Source: DSVQ01 sp964484765 (GTDB lineage Bacteria; Planctomycetota; Planctomycetia; Planctomycetales; Planctomycetaceae). Taken from it: a stretch of 64,000 nucleotides of DNA. The DNA is taken from contig CAZAGI010000013.1 in assembly GCA_964484765.1 (NCBI GenBank), positions 1 through 64,000 of the forward strand. The letters run 5' to 3'. Under the pieces are notes generated by a model that did not search any database, was not told where the DNA came from, and worked only from the letters and a program-made list of their open reading frames with translations. Every line of letters begins with the position of its first letter. Position 1 is the stretch's first letter. The position numbers and the translations under genes are program-made. Shown piece by piece: positions 42,825 through 51,569 of this stretch.

Positions 42825-45371
42825 ATGTTCCTGGCTGATTTCAACGTCGGTGCGCGGGCCGTCTTTGCCGCGTGGCTGTGGATGACGATTGTCACGACCG
42901 ATGCCCCTGGTGCGGACTTTGACAAGGGCGTTCGGCCGCTCCTGCAGAAATACTGTTACGAATGTCACAGCGGAGACGTGAAAGAAGGCCAGTTCACCTT
43001 CGAGACCTTGAGCGCCTCCAGCACCGATCCCGCTCACCGCGCGCTGTGGTGGAAAGTTCTCAAAAACCTCCGGGCCGGCGTCATGCCTCCGGCAGGGGAA
43101 CCGCGCCCAAGTCCGCAAGAAATCGAGGCGATTGCTGGCGGCATCAAATTCGACGTCTTGGGCATCAACCCGCTCGATCTCGATCCCGGTCGCACAACCG
43201 TCAAACGATTGAACCGCCGGGAGTATGACAACACCGTCGATGACCTGATGGGGATCAAGTTTGATGCCGCGCTCGTCTTTCCGCCCGATGACTCCGGTTA
43301 CGGCTTTGACAACGTCGGCGACGCGCTGAGTTTTTCACCCCTGTTGATGGAGAAGTATCTTCGTGCGGCCCAGTCCATTGTCGATCAAGCCGTTCCGAAA
43401 GTGACGTGGGTCGTGCCGCAGCAGGAGTTTTTCGGGCGCGACTTTCAGAATGAACGTGACCGCTCCGACGGCGGCCGGATGTCGGGCAAGAAAGCTGCGC
43501 TCGTCCGGCGGTCGATGAAAATCGACGACGCCGGAATATATGACGTGCATGTCGCCATCAAACTGCACGGAACGTTTGATTTCGACCCGTCGCGCTACAC
43601 GGTCGTGTTCAAGATCGACGGTCAGGAAGGCAGTCGGCAGGTGTATGGCTGGGATGAGAACAAACTCATTCGCAGTCAATTCGTCGAGGAATGGGCTGCC
43701 GGCGATCACGAGATGACGTTTGAACTCACGCCGGTGGCCGCCACTGACGAGACTGCCGATCAGCCCCTGGTTGCCATCGACCGTGGCTCCACCGACCTGT
43801 GGTTCGAGGTGAATTCCGTACGTGTCGAAGGACCGCGCGGGACGCCGAAACGTAATCATCCGCGGAACTATGCCACGTTCTTCCCTCGCGAAGAGCCACC
43901 GGTGCTGCCGACCGAGCGCCGGGACTACGCCGCGGAAATCCTGCGAACGTTCGCCACGCGCGCGTTTCGCGGCCCGGTGGAACCGGCCACGATCGATCGT
44001 CTGGTGAGCCTCGCAGAGGGAGTTTACACGCAACCCGACAAATCGTTCGAATCCGGTGTCGCGCATGCGCTCGTGGCGGTGCTGGCTTCGCCGCGATTTC
44101 TCTTCCGGCTGGAGTCGACACAGTCGCAGGCAGCGGCCGGTCCGTTTGCCCTCCTCGACGAGTGGTCGCTGGCGTCGCGGTTATCGTACTTTTTCTGGTC
44201 GACAATGCCTGACGAAGAACTGTTTCGACTGGCAGCCGCGGGTGAACTGCGGCGACAGATGCCGCAACAGGTGCAGCGGATGTTGGCGGACCGGCGTGCC
44301 GACGAATTCGTGCGCAACTTCGTCGGCCAATGGCTGCGGACGCGTGATGTGACGCAAGTGACGGTTGATCCCATCGCCGTGCTCGGATACCAGGAAGAGT
44401 ATGAACGCCTGCGGGAACAGTTCCGCAATCGCCGTCGCCAGCCTTTCGGTCGGCAACTCAGCCCGGAGGACGAAGCGCTCCGCAAACGGTTCGGGGAATT
44501 CCGCGCCATTTCCGATCGCTTCAACGACGACATGAAACGGGCGATGCGTCGTGAAACGGAGATGTGCGTGGAGTACATCGTGCAGGAAGATCGCAGCCTG
44601 CTGGACCTGCTCGATTGTGATTACACGTTCGTCAATGACAAACTCGCCGAATTGTACGGCATCCCGAATGTCCGCGGGGGCGAACTGCGGCGGGTGACGT
44701 TGCCCGAGGGAAGTCCGCGCGGCGGAGTGCTGACGCAGGCGTCGATGCTGCTGGTCACTTCGAATCCGACGCGTACTTCTCCGGTGAAGCGTGGGCTGTT
44801 CGTGCTGGAAAATATCCTCGGGACTCCGGCGCCGCCTGCTCCGGCCGGTGTCCCCGATCTGGAAGAATCCGCGAAAAAGTTCGCCGGCCGCGAACCGCCG
44901 CTGCGCGAACTGCTGGCGGCGCATCGGGAATCGGCGTTGTGCTCCTCATGCCACTCCCGGATGGATCCCCTCGGGATCGCGCTGGAAAACTTCAACGCGC
45001 TTGGGATGTGGCGCGAGCAGGAAAAAAATGAGAAAATCGACGCGTCCGGCAAGCTGATCACTGGAGAAACATTTCAGGACATTCGCGATCTGAAGAAGAT
45101 CCTGCGGACGCAGCACGCGACCGATTTCTATCGATGCGTCACGGAAAAAATGCTCACCTACGGCTTGGGCCGCGGTCTGGAAGCCACCGACGAACACACG
45201 GTTGATGTGATCGTGCAGCGACTGGTCGAGAATGACGGAAAGTTCAGCGTGTTGATTCAGGGCGTCGTCGAGTCGGCCCCCTTCCAGAAGCAACGACTTC
45301 CCGCGAAACTCGCCGCCGCATCGCCAGGCACAGACACTGTTCCCACAACGCAAGGAACCGGACATGACTGA
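42825..45371 (+). CDS. Secreted DUF1587 / DUF1595 / DUF1592 / DUF1588 / DUF1585 cytochrome-like protein
   Basis: An 848-residue exported protein. After a signal peptide, a cytochrome-like segment has CYECHSGD (about residues 43-50), then DUF1587 (about 120-185; VKRLNRREYDNTVDDLMGI), a beta-rich insert (about 215-310), DUF1595 (about 370-430; FATRAFRGPVEP), DUF1592 (about 450-580; DEWSLASRLSYFFWS), DUF1588 with LCSSCHSRMDPLGIALENF, and DUF1585 (TYGLGRGLEATD). The first in-frame codon is a TTG 20 codons upstream; ATG 42825 suits the signal peptide. It overlaps the following DUF1552 gene by 8 bp, as expected for this planctomycete pair. The redox role is inferred from two CxxCH motifs. Confidence 0.92.
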   Translation: MFLADFNVGARAVFAAWLWMTIVTTDAPGADFDKGVRPLLQKYCYECHSGDVKEGQFTFETLSASSTDPAHRALWWKVLKNLRAGVMPPAGEPRPSPQEIEAIAGGIKFDVLGINPLDLDPGRTTVKRLNRREYDNTVDDLMGIKFDAALVFPPDDSGYGFDNVGDALSFSPLLMEKYLRAAQSIVDQAVPKVTWVVPQQEFFGRDFQNERDRSDGGRMSGKKAALVRRSMKIDDAGIYDVHVAIKLHGTFDFDPSRYTVVFKIDGQEGSRQVYGWDENKLIRSQFVEEWAAGDHEMTFELTPVAATDETADQPLVAIDRGSTDLWFEVNSVRVEGPRGTPKRNHPRNYATFFPREEPPVLPTERRDYAAEILRTFATRAFRGPVEPATIDRLVSLAEGVYTQPDKSFESGVAHALVAVLASPRFLFRLESTQSQAAAGPFALLDEWSLASRLSYFFWSTMPDEELFRLAAAGELRRQMPQQVQRMLADRRADEFVRNFVGQWLRTRDVTQVTVDPIAVLGYQEEYERLREQFRNRRRQPFGRQLSPEDEALRKRFGEFRAISDRFNDDMKRAMRRETEMCVEYIVQEDRSLLDLLDCDYTFVNDKLAELYGIPNVRGGELRRVTLPEGSPRGGVLTQASMLLVTSNPTRTSPVKRGLFVLENILGTPAPPAPAGVPDLEESAKKFAGREPPLRELLAAHRESALCSSCHSRMDPLGIALENFNALGMWREQEKNEKIDASGKLITGETFQDIRDLKKILRTQHATDFYRCVTEKMLTYGLGRGLEATDEHTVDVIVQRLVENDGKFSVLIQGVVESAPFQKQRLPAKLAAASPGTDTVPTTQGTGHD

Positions 45372-46752
45372 TTCGGCACAATCTCTCCGGCAACGGTCGC
45401 TGGCGGTGAGCCGCCGGCAGTTCTTGCGCGGGATGGGCGTTTCGATTGCACTGCCGCTTTTGCCTTCGTTGATGTCGCGGTCAGCACGGGCGGAATCGGC
45501 GGCCAAAGCCGCCGCGGGGGCCGGGACCACGGCGACCGGTGCGCCGCTGCGAATGGCGTTCATGTCCATTCCCAACGGCGTCCAGCAGGACCATTGGTTC
45601 CCGACGGACGATTTTCGTCTCGGGGAAACCATGTCTCCCCTGGAGGCCCTGAAGCCGCACTTCCAAGTCATCGGCGGACTCGATCACCAGCATGCGACAC
45701 CGGGGCGGGACGGCGCCGGTGACCACGCCCGGGCCAGCGCGACGTTTCTCACGGGGGCTCGTGCACGAAAAACCGCCGGGAGCGACATTCACGTCGGCAT
45801 CTCCATCGACCAGGTTGCCGCGCAGGCGCTCGGGCAGCTGACGCGGTTTCCATCGCTCGAACTCTCCTCGGATGTGGTGCGGAACTCCGGGAGTTGCGAT
45901 TCCGGTTATGCGTGCGCTTACCAGTACAATCTCGCGTGGAGCTCGCCCACCACACCCGTCAGCCCGGAACCGAACCCGCGGCTGGCCTTCGAACGGTTGT
46001 TCGGTTCGGGTGACAAGGCCGATCGCGCCAGGAACTTTGCCGTCCGCCAGCAAACCGAGCGGAGCATTCTGGATTTCGTGCTGGAAGAGACCGGCGACGT
46101 CCAACGCAAACTGGGCGTCAACGACCGGCGGAAATTCGACGAATATCTGACGGTCGTTCGCGATATGGAACGACGGCTCAAGGCCGCCGAGCGATTCCAG
46201 CCGCTGCCTGAGATCACCGCGCAGCCCCCGTCCGGCATCCCGGCCAATTTCGCAGATTACATGACATTGATGTACGACCTGCTGGCGCTCGCGTTCCAGA
46301 CGGACTCCACGCGAATCGCCACCTTGCTCCTGGCGTATGACGGCAGCAATCGAACTTTTGCGGAACTCAATATCCCCGAGGGACACCACTACCTCACCCA
46401 CAATCAACGCAATCCGGAACTCGTCAAAAAGGTCGCCGAGATCGACAAATACTACGTGGCTTGTTTCGCGAAGTTTCTCGACAAGCTCGCGAAGACGGAA
46501 GACGTGGACGGCAATTCGTTGCTGCACAACTCGATGATCGTCTACGGCGGGGCCATTGCTGACGGCAATCGCCACACGCACGAAAACCTGCCGGTGATTC
46601 TCGCGGGTCACGGCGGCGGCACCATCACCGCTAACCGGTTTCACAAGGCCAGCTCGCAACCGATGGCCAATCTCTTTGTGGCGATGCTGAATCGCTTCGG
46701 TGTCAACGGTGCGTCATTCGGCGACTCGAACGGCACGCTCGACACGATTTAG
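45364..46752 (+). CDS. DUF1552 domain protein, Tat-exported
   Basis: A 462-residue DUF1552 protein. SRRQFLRGMGVS (about residues 16-27) is the twin-arginine signal, followed by LPLLPSLMSRSARA. Landmarks are MAFMSIPNGVQQDHWFP, HFQVIGGLDHQHA, DHARASATFLTG, GVNDRRKFDEYL and GGAIADGNRHTHENLPVILAG. The family has no proven activity but is structurally close to DUF1501. The 8-bp overlap with the DUF1587-type gene means coupled translation. Confidence 0.92.
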   Translation: MTDSAQSLRQRSLAVSRRQFLRGMGVSIALPLLPSLMSRSARAESAAKAAAGAGTTATGAPLRMAFMSIPNGVQQDHWFPTDDFRLGETMSPLEALKPHFQVIGGLDHQHATPGRDGAGDHARASATFLTGARARKTAGSDIHVGISIDQVAAQALGQLTRFPSLELSSDVVRNSGSCDSGYACAYQYNLAWSSPTTPVSPEPNPRLAFERLFGSGDKADRARNFAVRQQTERSILDFVLEETGDVQRKLGVNDRRKFDEYLTVVRDMERRLKAAERFQPLPEITAQPPSGIPANFADYMTLMYDLLALAFQTDSTRIATLLLAYDGSNRTFAELNIPEGHHYLTHNQRNPELVKKVAEIDKYYVACFAKFLDKLAKTEDVDGNSLLHNSMIVYGGAIADGNRHTHENLPVILAGHGGGTITANRFHKASSQPMANLFVAMLNRFGVNGASFGDSNGTLDTI

Positions 46753-46830
46753 CGCCGCGGGTGACGCCGACAACGGTTTGTGATGGACCGTGTTTGCTGG
46801 CATTTTTGACAGGATCGACTGAGCGGGGAA

Positions 46831-46859
46831 TTGACCGTCCCGTGGCATCGTCTTAGGAT
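46831..46859 (+). promoter_or_regulatory. Promoter of the Tyr/Gly-rich secreted protein gene
   Basis: TTGACC, a 17-bp spacer and TAGGAT. The -35 matches five of six bases and the -10 four. Transcription would start near 46866, giving a short leader of about 38 nt that contains the AAGGGGG ribosome site. Confidence 0.6.
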
Positions 46860-46903
46860 GAAATTGCGGGCTGATCCTGCGCGAGTTTAAAAGGGGGACT
46901 TCA

Positions 46904-47530
46904 ATGCGAAACACGATGTTCATCGCGGCGCTGTTTGTCGCAGCGCTGGCCTTCGCCAATGTGAGCCATGCCGGGAATGTGGCGACACAGCAGCAGGTGG
47001 TGCTGCAGGCTACCGAACCGCTGGCGGCGACCACATCCAGTTTCCACCGCTGGCACGGTGGGTGGGGATACGGCGGCTGGGGGTACGGTGGGGGTTACTA
47101 CCGCTCGTACTGGGGCGGCTATCGCGGCTACGGCTATTACCGTCCATCCTTGTATGTCGGCTACGGCGGCTATCGTCCGTACTATGGCTATTCCAGCGCC
47201 TACAGCTACCGCCCGTACTATGGCTATCGGCCCTACTACGGCTACGCGAATTTCTATCGCCCCTACTACCGCAGCTACTACGGGTACGGCTATTCTCCGT
47301 ACTACTCCTCGTACAGCTACGCTTCGCCCGTGTACGTCACGACCACGCCGACGGTCTATTCGACGTCGTACGTCGCGGCGTCGCCCGGCTATGTGAGCTA
47401 CAGCTATCCGGCCGCAAGCTATTCTTATCCGGTGTACAGCTCGCTCTATTACTCGAACGGGTACTACGGCGGGGGATTCTACGGCCGGAGTTACTATCCG
47501 AATTACGGCGGAGTTTATTTGCGCTTCTAA
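46904..47530 (+). CDS. Tyr/Gly-rich secreted protein
   Basis: A 208-residue protein with a clear signal peptide (MFIAALFVAALAFANVSHA), a short Gln-rich segment, and then about 160 residues dominated by Tyr, Gly, Ser and Arg in loose repeats such as YRPYYGY, GGWGYGG and YSYASPVY. There is no enzymatic domain. AAGGGGG precedes the ATG. Its own promoter and terminator make it monocistronic and probably well expressed. Low-complexity Tyr/Gly proteins suit extracellular matrix, stalk or surface-coat roles; the assignment is a guess. The codons are strongly skewed to TAC/TAT and GGC. Confidence 0.83.
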   Translation: MRNTMFIAALFVAALAFANVSHAGNVATQQQVVLQATEPLAATTSSFHRWHGGWGYGGWGYGGGYYRSYWGGYRGYGYYRPSLYVGYGGYRPYYGYSSAYSYRPYYGYRPYYGYANFYRPYYRSYYGYGYSPYYSSYSYASPVYVTTTPTVYSTSYVAASPGYVSYSYPAASYSYPVYSSLYYSNGYYGGGFYGRSYYPNYGGVYLRF

Positions 47531-47575
47531 CGGCAACGACTCGCGTCCGACGCGCTCCGTGTTGAACGACACCAG

Positions 47576-47616
47576 CGCCCGGCATGCCCCGATGCATGCC
47601 GGGCGTTTCCGTTTTT
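47576..47616 (+). terminator. Intrinsic terminator after the Tyr/Gly-rich gene
   Basis: CGCCCGGCATG pairs perfectly (11 bp) with CATGCCGGGCG around an 8-nt loop, followed by TTTCCGTTTTT. It lies 46 bp after the stop codon. Confidence 0.85.
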
Positions 47617-47770
47617 GGGCTCTTCATTTTTGAATGTGACAAACCATACGGTATCGCGCGTGGGCAGGGGGACCTGGGCAAAGTATACTGCCGTGCTTCC
47701 GCAGTGGATGGGGAGCTGTCGCGTCGCAGCTCTTCCAGCGAATTTCTGATCATCGAGTGGCTCGGGTTCC

Positions 47771-48970
47771 ATGCACAACACAGATGTGGCGATTGTCGGC
47801 GGAGGGATCGTCGGGCTCGCAACCGCTTATCGATTGCAAGAACGATTTCCGAATACGAAAGTCCTGCTGCTCGAAAAAGAACGTGAAGTCGCCCATCATC
47901 AGACGGGCCACAACTCCGGCGTGCTTCACTCGGGAATCTATTACAAGCCGGGTTCTTTAAGGGCGATCAACTGCCGGCAGGGCAAACTCGCCATGCAGGA
48001 GTTCTGTCAGCGGGAAGAGATTCCGTTCAATCTTTGCGGCAAGGTGATCGTCGCCGTAGACGGCTCCGAGTTGCCACAACTGCAAAAGATCTACGAGCGC
48101 GGGCAGGCCAACGGCGTAGCCTGTGAGTTGATTGATACGCCACGATTGAAGGAAATCGAACCGCATGTCCGCGGCGTGAAAGCGATTCATGTTCCGGAAG
48201 CGGGCATCGTCGATTATCGCCAGGTCTGCGAACGGCTCTCGCAACGGATTACTGAGCGCGGGGGAACGGTGCTGTTGAATGCGAAAGTGTCCGGGATGTT
48301 TCGCCGCAACGGCCGAATGATTCTGGAAAGCACCGCGGGTGAAGTGGAAGCCCGCTATGTGGCTACTTGCGGCGGGTTGCAAAGTGATCGGCTCACACGG
48401 TTGTCCGGACAAACGCCGACGGCGCAAATCGTCCCTTTCCGCGGCGAGTACTTTGAAATCAAACCATCGGCACAGCATCTCTGTAAAGGGCTGATCTACC
48501 CGGTGCCTGATCCCGATTTTCCGTTTCTGGGCGTCCATTTTACCCGCATGATTCACGGTGGCGTGGAATGCGGTCCCAACGCTGTGCTCGCTTTTGCACG
48601 GGAAGGATATTACAAGACGAGTTTCAACCTGTTCGACCTGCTGGAAACCATGACCTATTCCGGGTTTCTCCGCATGGCCTGGAAGCACTGGCGACAGGGG
48701 TGCTACGAGATGTGGCGCTCGCTGAATAAATCGGCGTTTGTGGCCGCGCTGCAACGCCTCGTCCCCGAAGTCACGAGTGCCGATCTTGTGTCTGCACCGG
48801 CCGGTGTACGTGCCCAGGCGCTCACGCCGCAGGGGGATCTTGTCGACGATTTTCTGATCACCGAGAACGATCTCGTCGTCAACGTCTGCAATGCCCCGTC
48901 CCCCGCAGCAACGGCGTCGCTGAACGTGGGACAACTTGTCGTCGACCGGCTTGCACCCCGTTTGACATAA
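47771..48970 (+). CDS. lhgO: L-2-hydroxyglutarate oxidase
   Basis: A 399-residue FAD enzyme of the DAO family that oxidises L-2-hydroxyglutarate to 2-oxoglutarate, passing electrons to the quinone pool. The dinucleotide motif is VAIVGGGIVGLATAYRL (residues 6-22). Other LhgO marks are QTGHNSGVLHSGIYYKPGSLRA, GKVIVAVD, EAGIVDYRQV, PFRGEYFEI, YPVPDPDFPFLGVHFTR and PGVRAQAL-like APAGVRAQALTP. The length matches the family. A TATACT lies near 47683 but has no clear -35. It is convergent with the sulfatase gene, 11 bp away. Repair of an accidental 2-ketoglutarate reduction product is the usual role. Confidence 0.9.
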   Translation: MHNTDVAIVGGGIVGLATAYRLQERFPNTKVLLLEKEREVAHHQTGHNSGVLHSGIYYKPGSLRAINCRQGKLAMQEFCQREEIPFNLCGKVIVAVDGSELPQLQKIYERGQANGVACELIDTPRLKEIEPHVRGVKAIHVPEAGIVDYRQVCERLSQRITERGGTVLLNAKVSGMFRRNGRMILESTAGEVEARYVATCGGLQSDRLTRLSGQTPTAQIVPFRGEYFEIKPSAQHLCKGLIYPVPDPDFPFLGVHFTRMIHGGVECGPNAVLAFAREGYYKTSFNLFDLLETMTYSGFLRMAWKHWRQGCYEMWRSLNKSAFVAALQRLVPEVTSADLVSAPAGVRAQALTPQGDLVDDFLITENDLVVNVCNAPSPAATASLNVGQLVVDRLAPRLT

Positions 48971-48981
48971 CTCGCTGGACG

Positions 48982-50256
48982 TTACTTCCCCGGCGACCAC
49001 CACGCATGGATGCGCTGTGTCAATTCGGCGACGCGTGCGGGGTTTTCTGCGGCAAGGTTTTTCATCTCGTGTGGATCGGCGAGGACGTCGTACAACTCTG
49101 GTGTCGCCGGGATGGACGGCCGTTCGGGCGTCCCGGCCGCGTTGGGGAGGATGAATTTCCAGCGGCCCTCGCCGAGCATCCAGCGATACTGCAAACTCGC
49201 CGCGGGTTGATCGATGTCCGCGACGTCGTGATCGAGGACTTCGCCGAACAACTCGGTGCGAGCGGCTTTGCCACCGTTTTTTGCGATCTCGATGAGATTC
49301 AACCCCGGCAGTGCTTCTTTCGGTGCGATTTCGCACGCGGCGAGAATTGTCGGCACGATGTCTAACGAACTGACCGGCGTTTCGAACCGCGCGGCGGTCA
49401 CCTGTCCCGGCCAGCGGATGAGGATCGGCGTCCGCAAGCCGCCGTCATATGGAGACCGCTTGCTTTTCGGGGCAAAGCCGTTTGCGTTGGGTTGTTGGAT
49501 CCAGCCGTTGTCGGTGAGGTAAATGACGAGCGTGTTTTCCGTCAACTGGCGATCATCCAGCACGCCGAGAAGTTCGCCGACGGTTTCGTCCCACCATTCG
49601 CACATTGCGAAATACTTGGCAACCGGCAACGGTCGATCCGCCGTGCGGTACTTCGCCAACAATCGTTCCGGAGGATTGTGGGGCGTGTGCGGCAACATCG
49701 GGGCGTACCACAAGAAAAAGGGTTTCTCGCCGCGTTGATCGAGGAACTCCGTAATCGGCGCTAGACCCTCTCTGCCGATTTTCAGCCCGAGATCGCCATG
49801 CCGACCGCCTTTGGCAAGGTCACCGTGCGTCATGCCGTGCGTGAAACCACCCTCTTTGTAATTTCCTTCCCACCATTTCCCGGTTTGCAGGCTGAGAGCC
49901 CCCTTTTCGCCCAGCCATTTGGGAATTGTCGGCAAATGGCGGATGTGCCGCAGCATTTCCCGGCGATCAGTCCCCTTTGGTGGATCGTTGCCGGAGATTT
50001 TGTGCTCATGTGGATAACGCCCTGTAATCAAACTGGCGAGGCTGGGGCGACACAGGCTGGTGGGTCCATACCCCCGCGTGAACACCGCCGATTGGCTCGC
50101 CAACCGATCGATGTGGGGTGTCTGGATCGCTGGATGCCCCATAAAGCCGTAGTCGGTCCAGGCTTGGTCGTCGCCGAGAACGATGACCACATTCGGCGTT
50201 GCTGCAGGCAGCGGGCATGGACAAAATGCCATGGAGAAGAGGCACAGAAATTGCAT
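48982..50256 (-). CDS. Secreted sulfatase (alkaline phosphatase superfamily) with CxPxL site
   Basis: A 424-residue sulfatase. A signal peptide (MQFLCLFSMAFCPCPLPAA) indicates export; the frame is open 47 codons further upstream but without a signal there. Metal ligands begin in VVIVLGDDQAWTDYG, and the modification site is TSLCRPSLASLITG with Cys69. The family consensus CxPxR has Leu73 at the Arg position. Later landmarks are KPFFLWYAPMLPHTPHNPPE, NTLVIYLTDNGW and SKRSPYDGGLRTPILIRWPG. The target is probably a sulfated polysaccharide or glycan. No dedicated carbohydrate cluster is adjacent. Confidence 0.9.
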   Translation of the reverse strand: MQFLCLFSMAFCPCPLPAATPNVVIVLGDDQAWTDYGFMGHPAIQTPHIDRLASQSAVFTRGYGPTSLCRPSLASLITGRYPHEHKISGNDPPKGTDRREMLRHIRHLPTIPKWLGEKGALSLQTGKWWEGNYKEGGFTHGMTHGDLAKGGRHGDLGLKIGREGLAPITEFLDQRGEKPFFLWYAPMLPHTPHNPPERLLAKYRTADRPLPVAKYFAMCEWWDETVGELLGVLDDRQLTENTLVIYLTDNGWIQQPNANGFAPKSKRSPYDGGLRTPILIRWPGQVTAARFETPVSSLDIVPTILAACEIAPKEALPGLNLIEIAKNGGKAARTELFGEVLDHDVADIDQPAASLQYRWMLGEGRWKFILPNAAGTPERPSIPATPELYDVLADPHEMKNLAAENPARVAELTQRIHAWWSPGK

Positions 50257-50388
50257 GAGTGAGGATTGGCGCGCGTGCACGTCTTCATCTCCAGAGTTCG
50301 GATGCGAGCGAGGCAGGCGACATTCGCACCCGCGTCGATATGAATGAATTCTCAAGGACTTCGGCGGAGAGTTTCCCGTCGGAATCGG

Positions 50389-50417
50389 TTGACACACAGG
50401 AACTCCCCTCGTCTAAT
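50389..50417 (+). promoter_or_regulatory. Promoter of the small cytochrome c gene
   Basis: TTGACA, a 17-bp spacer and TCTAAT: a perfect -35 and five of six in the -10. Transcription would begin near 50424, giving a leader of about 124 nt with no obvious fold. Confidence 0.6.
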
Positions 50418-50547
50418 GCTACCGGTGACGACGGTGTTGGCAGAGTGGAACATTACGTCCGGAGTCACTGAGGACGCGGGCCGACTTCCGTATCCCCAGC
50501 GGCGACACCGTCATCGTACAGATCACAATCTTTGAGAGGAACGGTTC

Positions 50548-50904
50548 ATGCGGAAGAATGGTGCGTGGTTGGTATGCGGCGCCGTCCTGGCGACCTTGGT
50601 GTTTGCCGTCGGTCAAGACGCGCAAGCCCGTCCGAAGTACATGGGCGCTTTCAATGAAGCTTACCCGGCCCTGAAGGCCCAAGCCGACACCATCAAGTGC
50701 GGCGTTTGCCACTTCGGTGACAAGAAGACCAATCGGAACGACTACGGCATGGCCGTGGGCAAGGCGCTCGGCGAAAAGAACGTGATGGACGCCGAGAAAA
50801 TCAAGGAAGCGCTGAAGAAAGCGGAAGCCGACAAGAGCGGCACGGAAGGCAAGACCTTCGGCGACCTGCTGAAAGACGGCAAGCTGCCGGGCAAGAATCC
50901 GTAA
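50548..50904 (+). CDS. Small secreted cytochrome c-like protein
   Basis: A 118-residue exported protein. A signal peptide (WLVCGAVLATLVFAVGQDAQA) is followed by a single haem c motif, KCGVCHFG (CxxCH at 51-55), and then a charged helical tail (EKIKEALKKAEADKSG). There is no clear distal Met ligand position that I can identify, so haem binding is inferred from CxxCH. Its own promoter and terminator make it monocistronic. GAGAGGAA upstream is a good ribosome site. It could carry electrons between the secreted cytochrome-like proteins and a terminal oxidase. Confidence 0.78.
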   Translation: MRKNGAWLVCGAVLATLVFAVGQDAQARPKYMGAFNEAYPALKAQADTIKCGVCHFGDKKTNRNDYGMAVGKALGEKNVMDAEKIKEALKKAEADKSGTEGKTFGDLLKDGKLPGKNP

Positions 50905-50935
50905 GCGTTTTGGTGGTATTTTCCACAGAAATTCG

Positions 50936-50969
50936 AAGCCACCCTCCCGCAAAGAGGGTGGCTTTTTTC
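50936..50969 (+). terminator. Intrinsic terminator after the small cytochrome gene
   Basis: AAGCCACCCTC pairs perfectly (11 bp) with GAGGGTGGCTT around a 7-nt loop, with a run of six Ts at its 3' edge. Confidence 0.93.
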
Positions 50970-51074
50970 GTAGCGATGGTTGTGATGGACACATAACGAT
51001 TGATCATCAATCTGCCAGTCTATTTTCCATACCGAATTGCCAATCGCCTTCCTCTTTCCTCATGAATCAGTGCC

Positions 51075-51569
51075 ATGCCCGCATCACGTCCCCGCCGCTA
51101 TTGGTTGTTCAAGTCTGAGCCGTCCGCGTTCGGGATTGAAAGCCTGGAGCGCGCGCCCGGGCAAACGGCTCCCTGGGACGGGGTCCGGAACTACCAGGCG
51201 AGAAATCTGCTGCGAGACGAAGTTCAGGTCGGCGATCGGGTCCTGTTCTACCACAGCAGCGAGCCGCCGTTGGGTGTGTTCGGCACCATGACCGTGGTGA
51301 AAGCGGGTTATCCCGACGTCACGCAGTTTGATCCGAAAAGTAAGTACTTCGACCCGAAAAGCCCGCGCGACAATCCCCGTTGGATCGCGGTCGATGTGCA
51401 GTTCCTCGAAAAGTTCCCGGCTCCCGTCCTGCGTGAGCATTTGGAAGCGGACGAGGTCACCGCGGGAATGCTGGTCATGAAACGCGGCATGCGCCTGTCG
51501 ATTCAGCCCGTCACCGCGGAAGAATGGGCCGCCGTCCACCGCCTCGCCGGACGAAAGCCCCCGCGATGA
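51075..51569 (+). CDS. EVE domain protein
   Basis: A 164-residue EVE-domain (PUA-like) protein. RYWLFKSEPSAFGIESLE opens the fold, then WDGVRNYQARNLLRD, GDRVLFYHSSEPPLGVFGTM, FDPKSPRDNPRWIAVDVQF and MLVMKRGMRLSIQPVT follow in family order. EVE domains bind modified DNA or RNA bases and are seen in restriction and RNA-modification contexts; here there is no restriction gene nearby, so a housekeeping type (YTH/thymocyte nuclear protein 1-like) is more likely. Its stop overlaps the start of the next gene by 4 bp. Confidence 0.9.
   Translation: MPASRPRRYWLFKSEPSAFGIESLERAPGQTAPWDGVRNYQARNLLRDEVQVGDRVLFYHSSEPPLGVFGTMTVVKAGYPDVTQFDPKSKYFDPKSPRDNPRWIAVDVQFLEKFPAPVLREHLEADEVTAGMLVMKRGMRLSIQPVTAEEWAAVHRLAGRKPPR

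Noticed and set aside
46901..47572. Open frame of 223 codons antisense to the Tyr/Gly-rich gene
   Set aside because: The repeat-like Val/Arg/Ala product mirrors the TAC/GGC-rich sense codons; the sense strand has a signal peptide, promoter and terminator.
47957..49336. Open frame of 459 codons antisense to lhgO and reaching into the sulfatase gene
   Set aside because: Both overlapped genes have strong family signatures; this product is Arg-rich and featureless.
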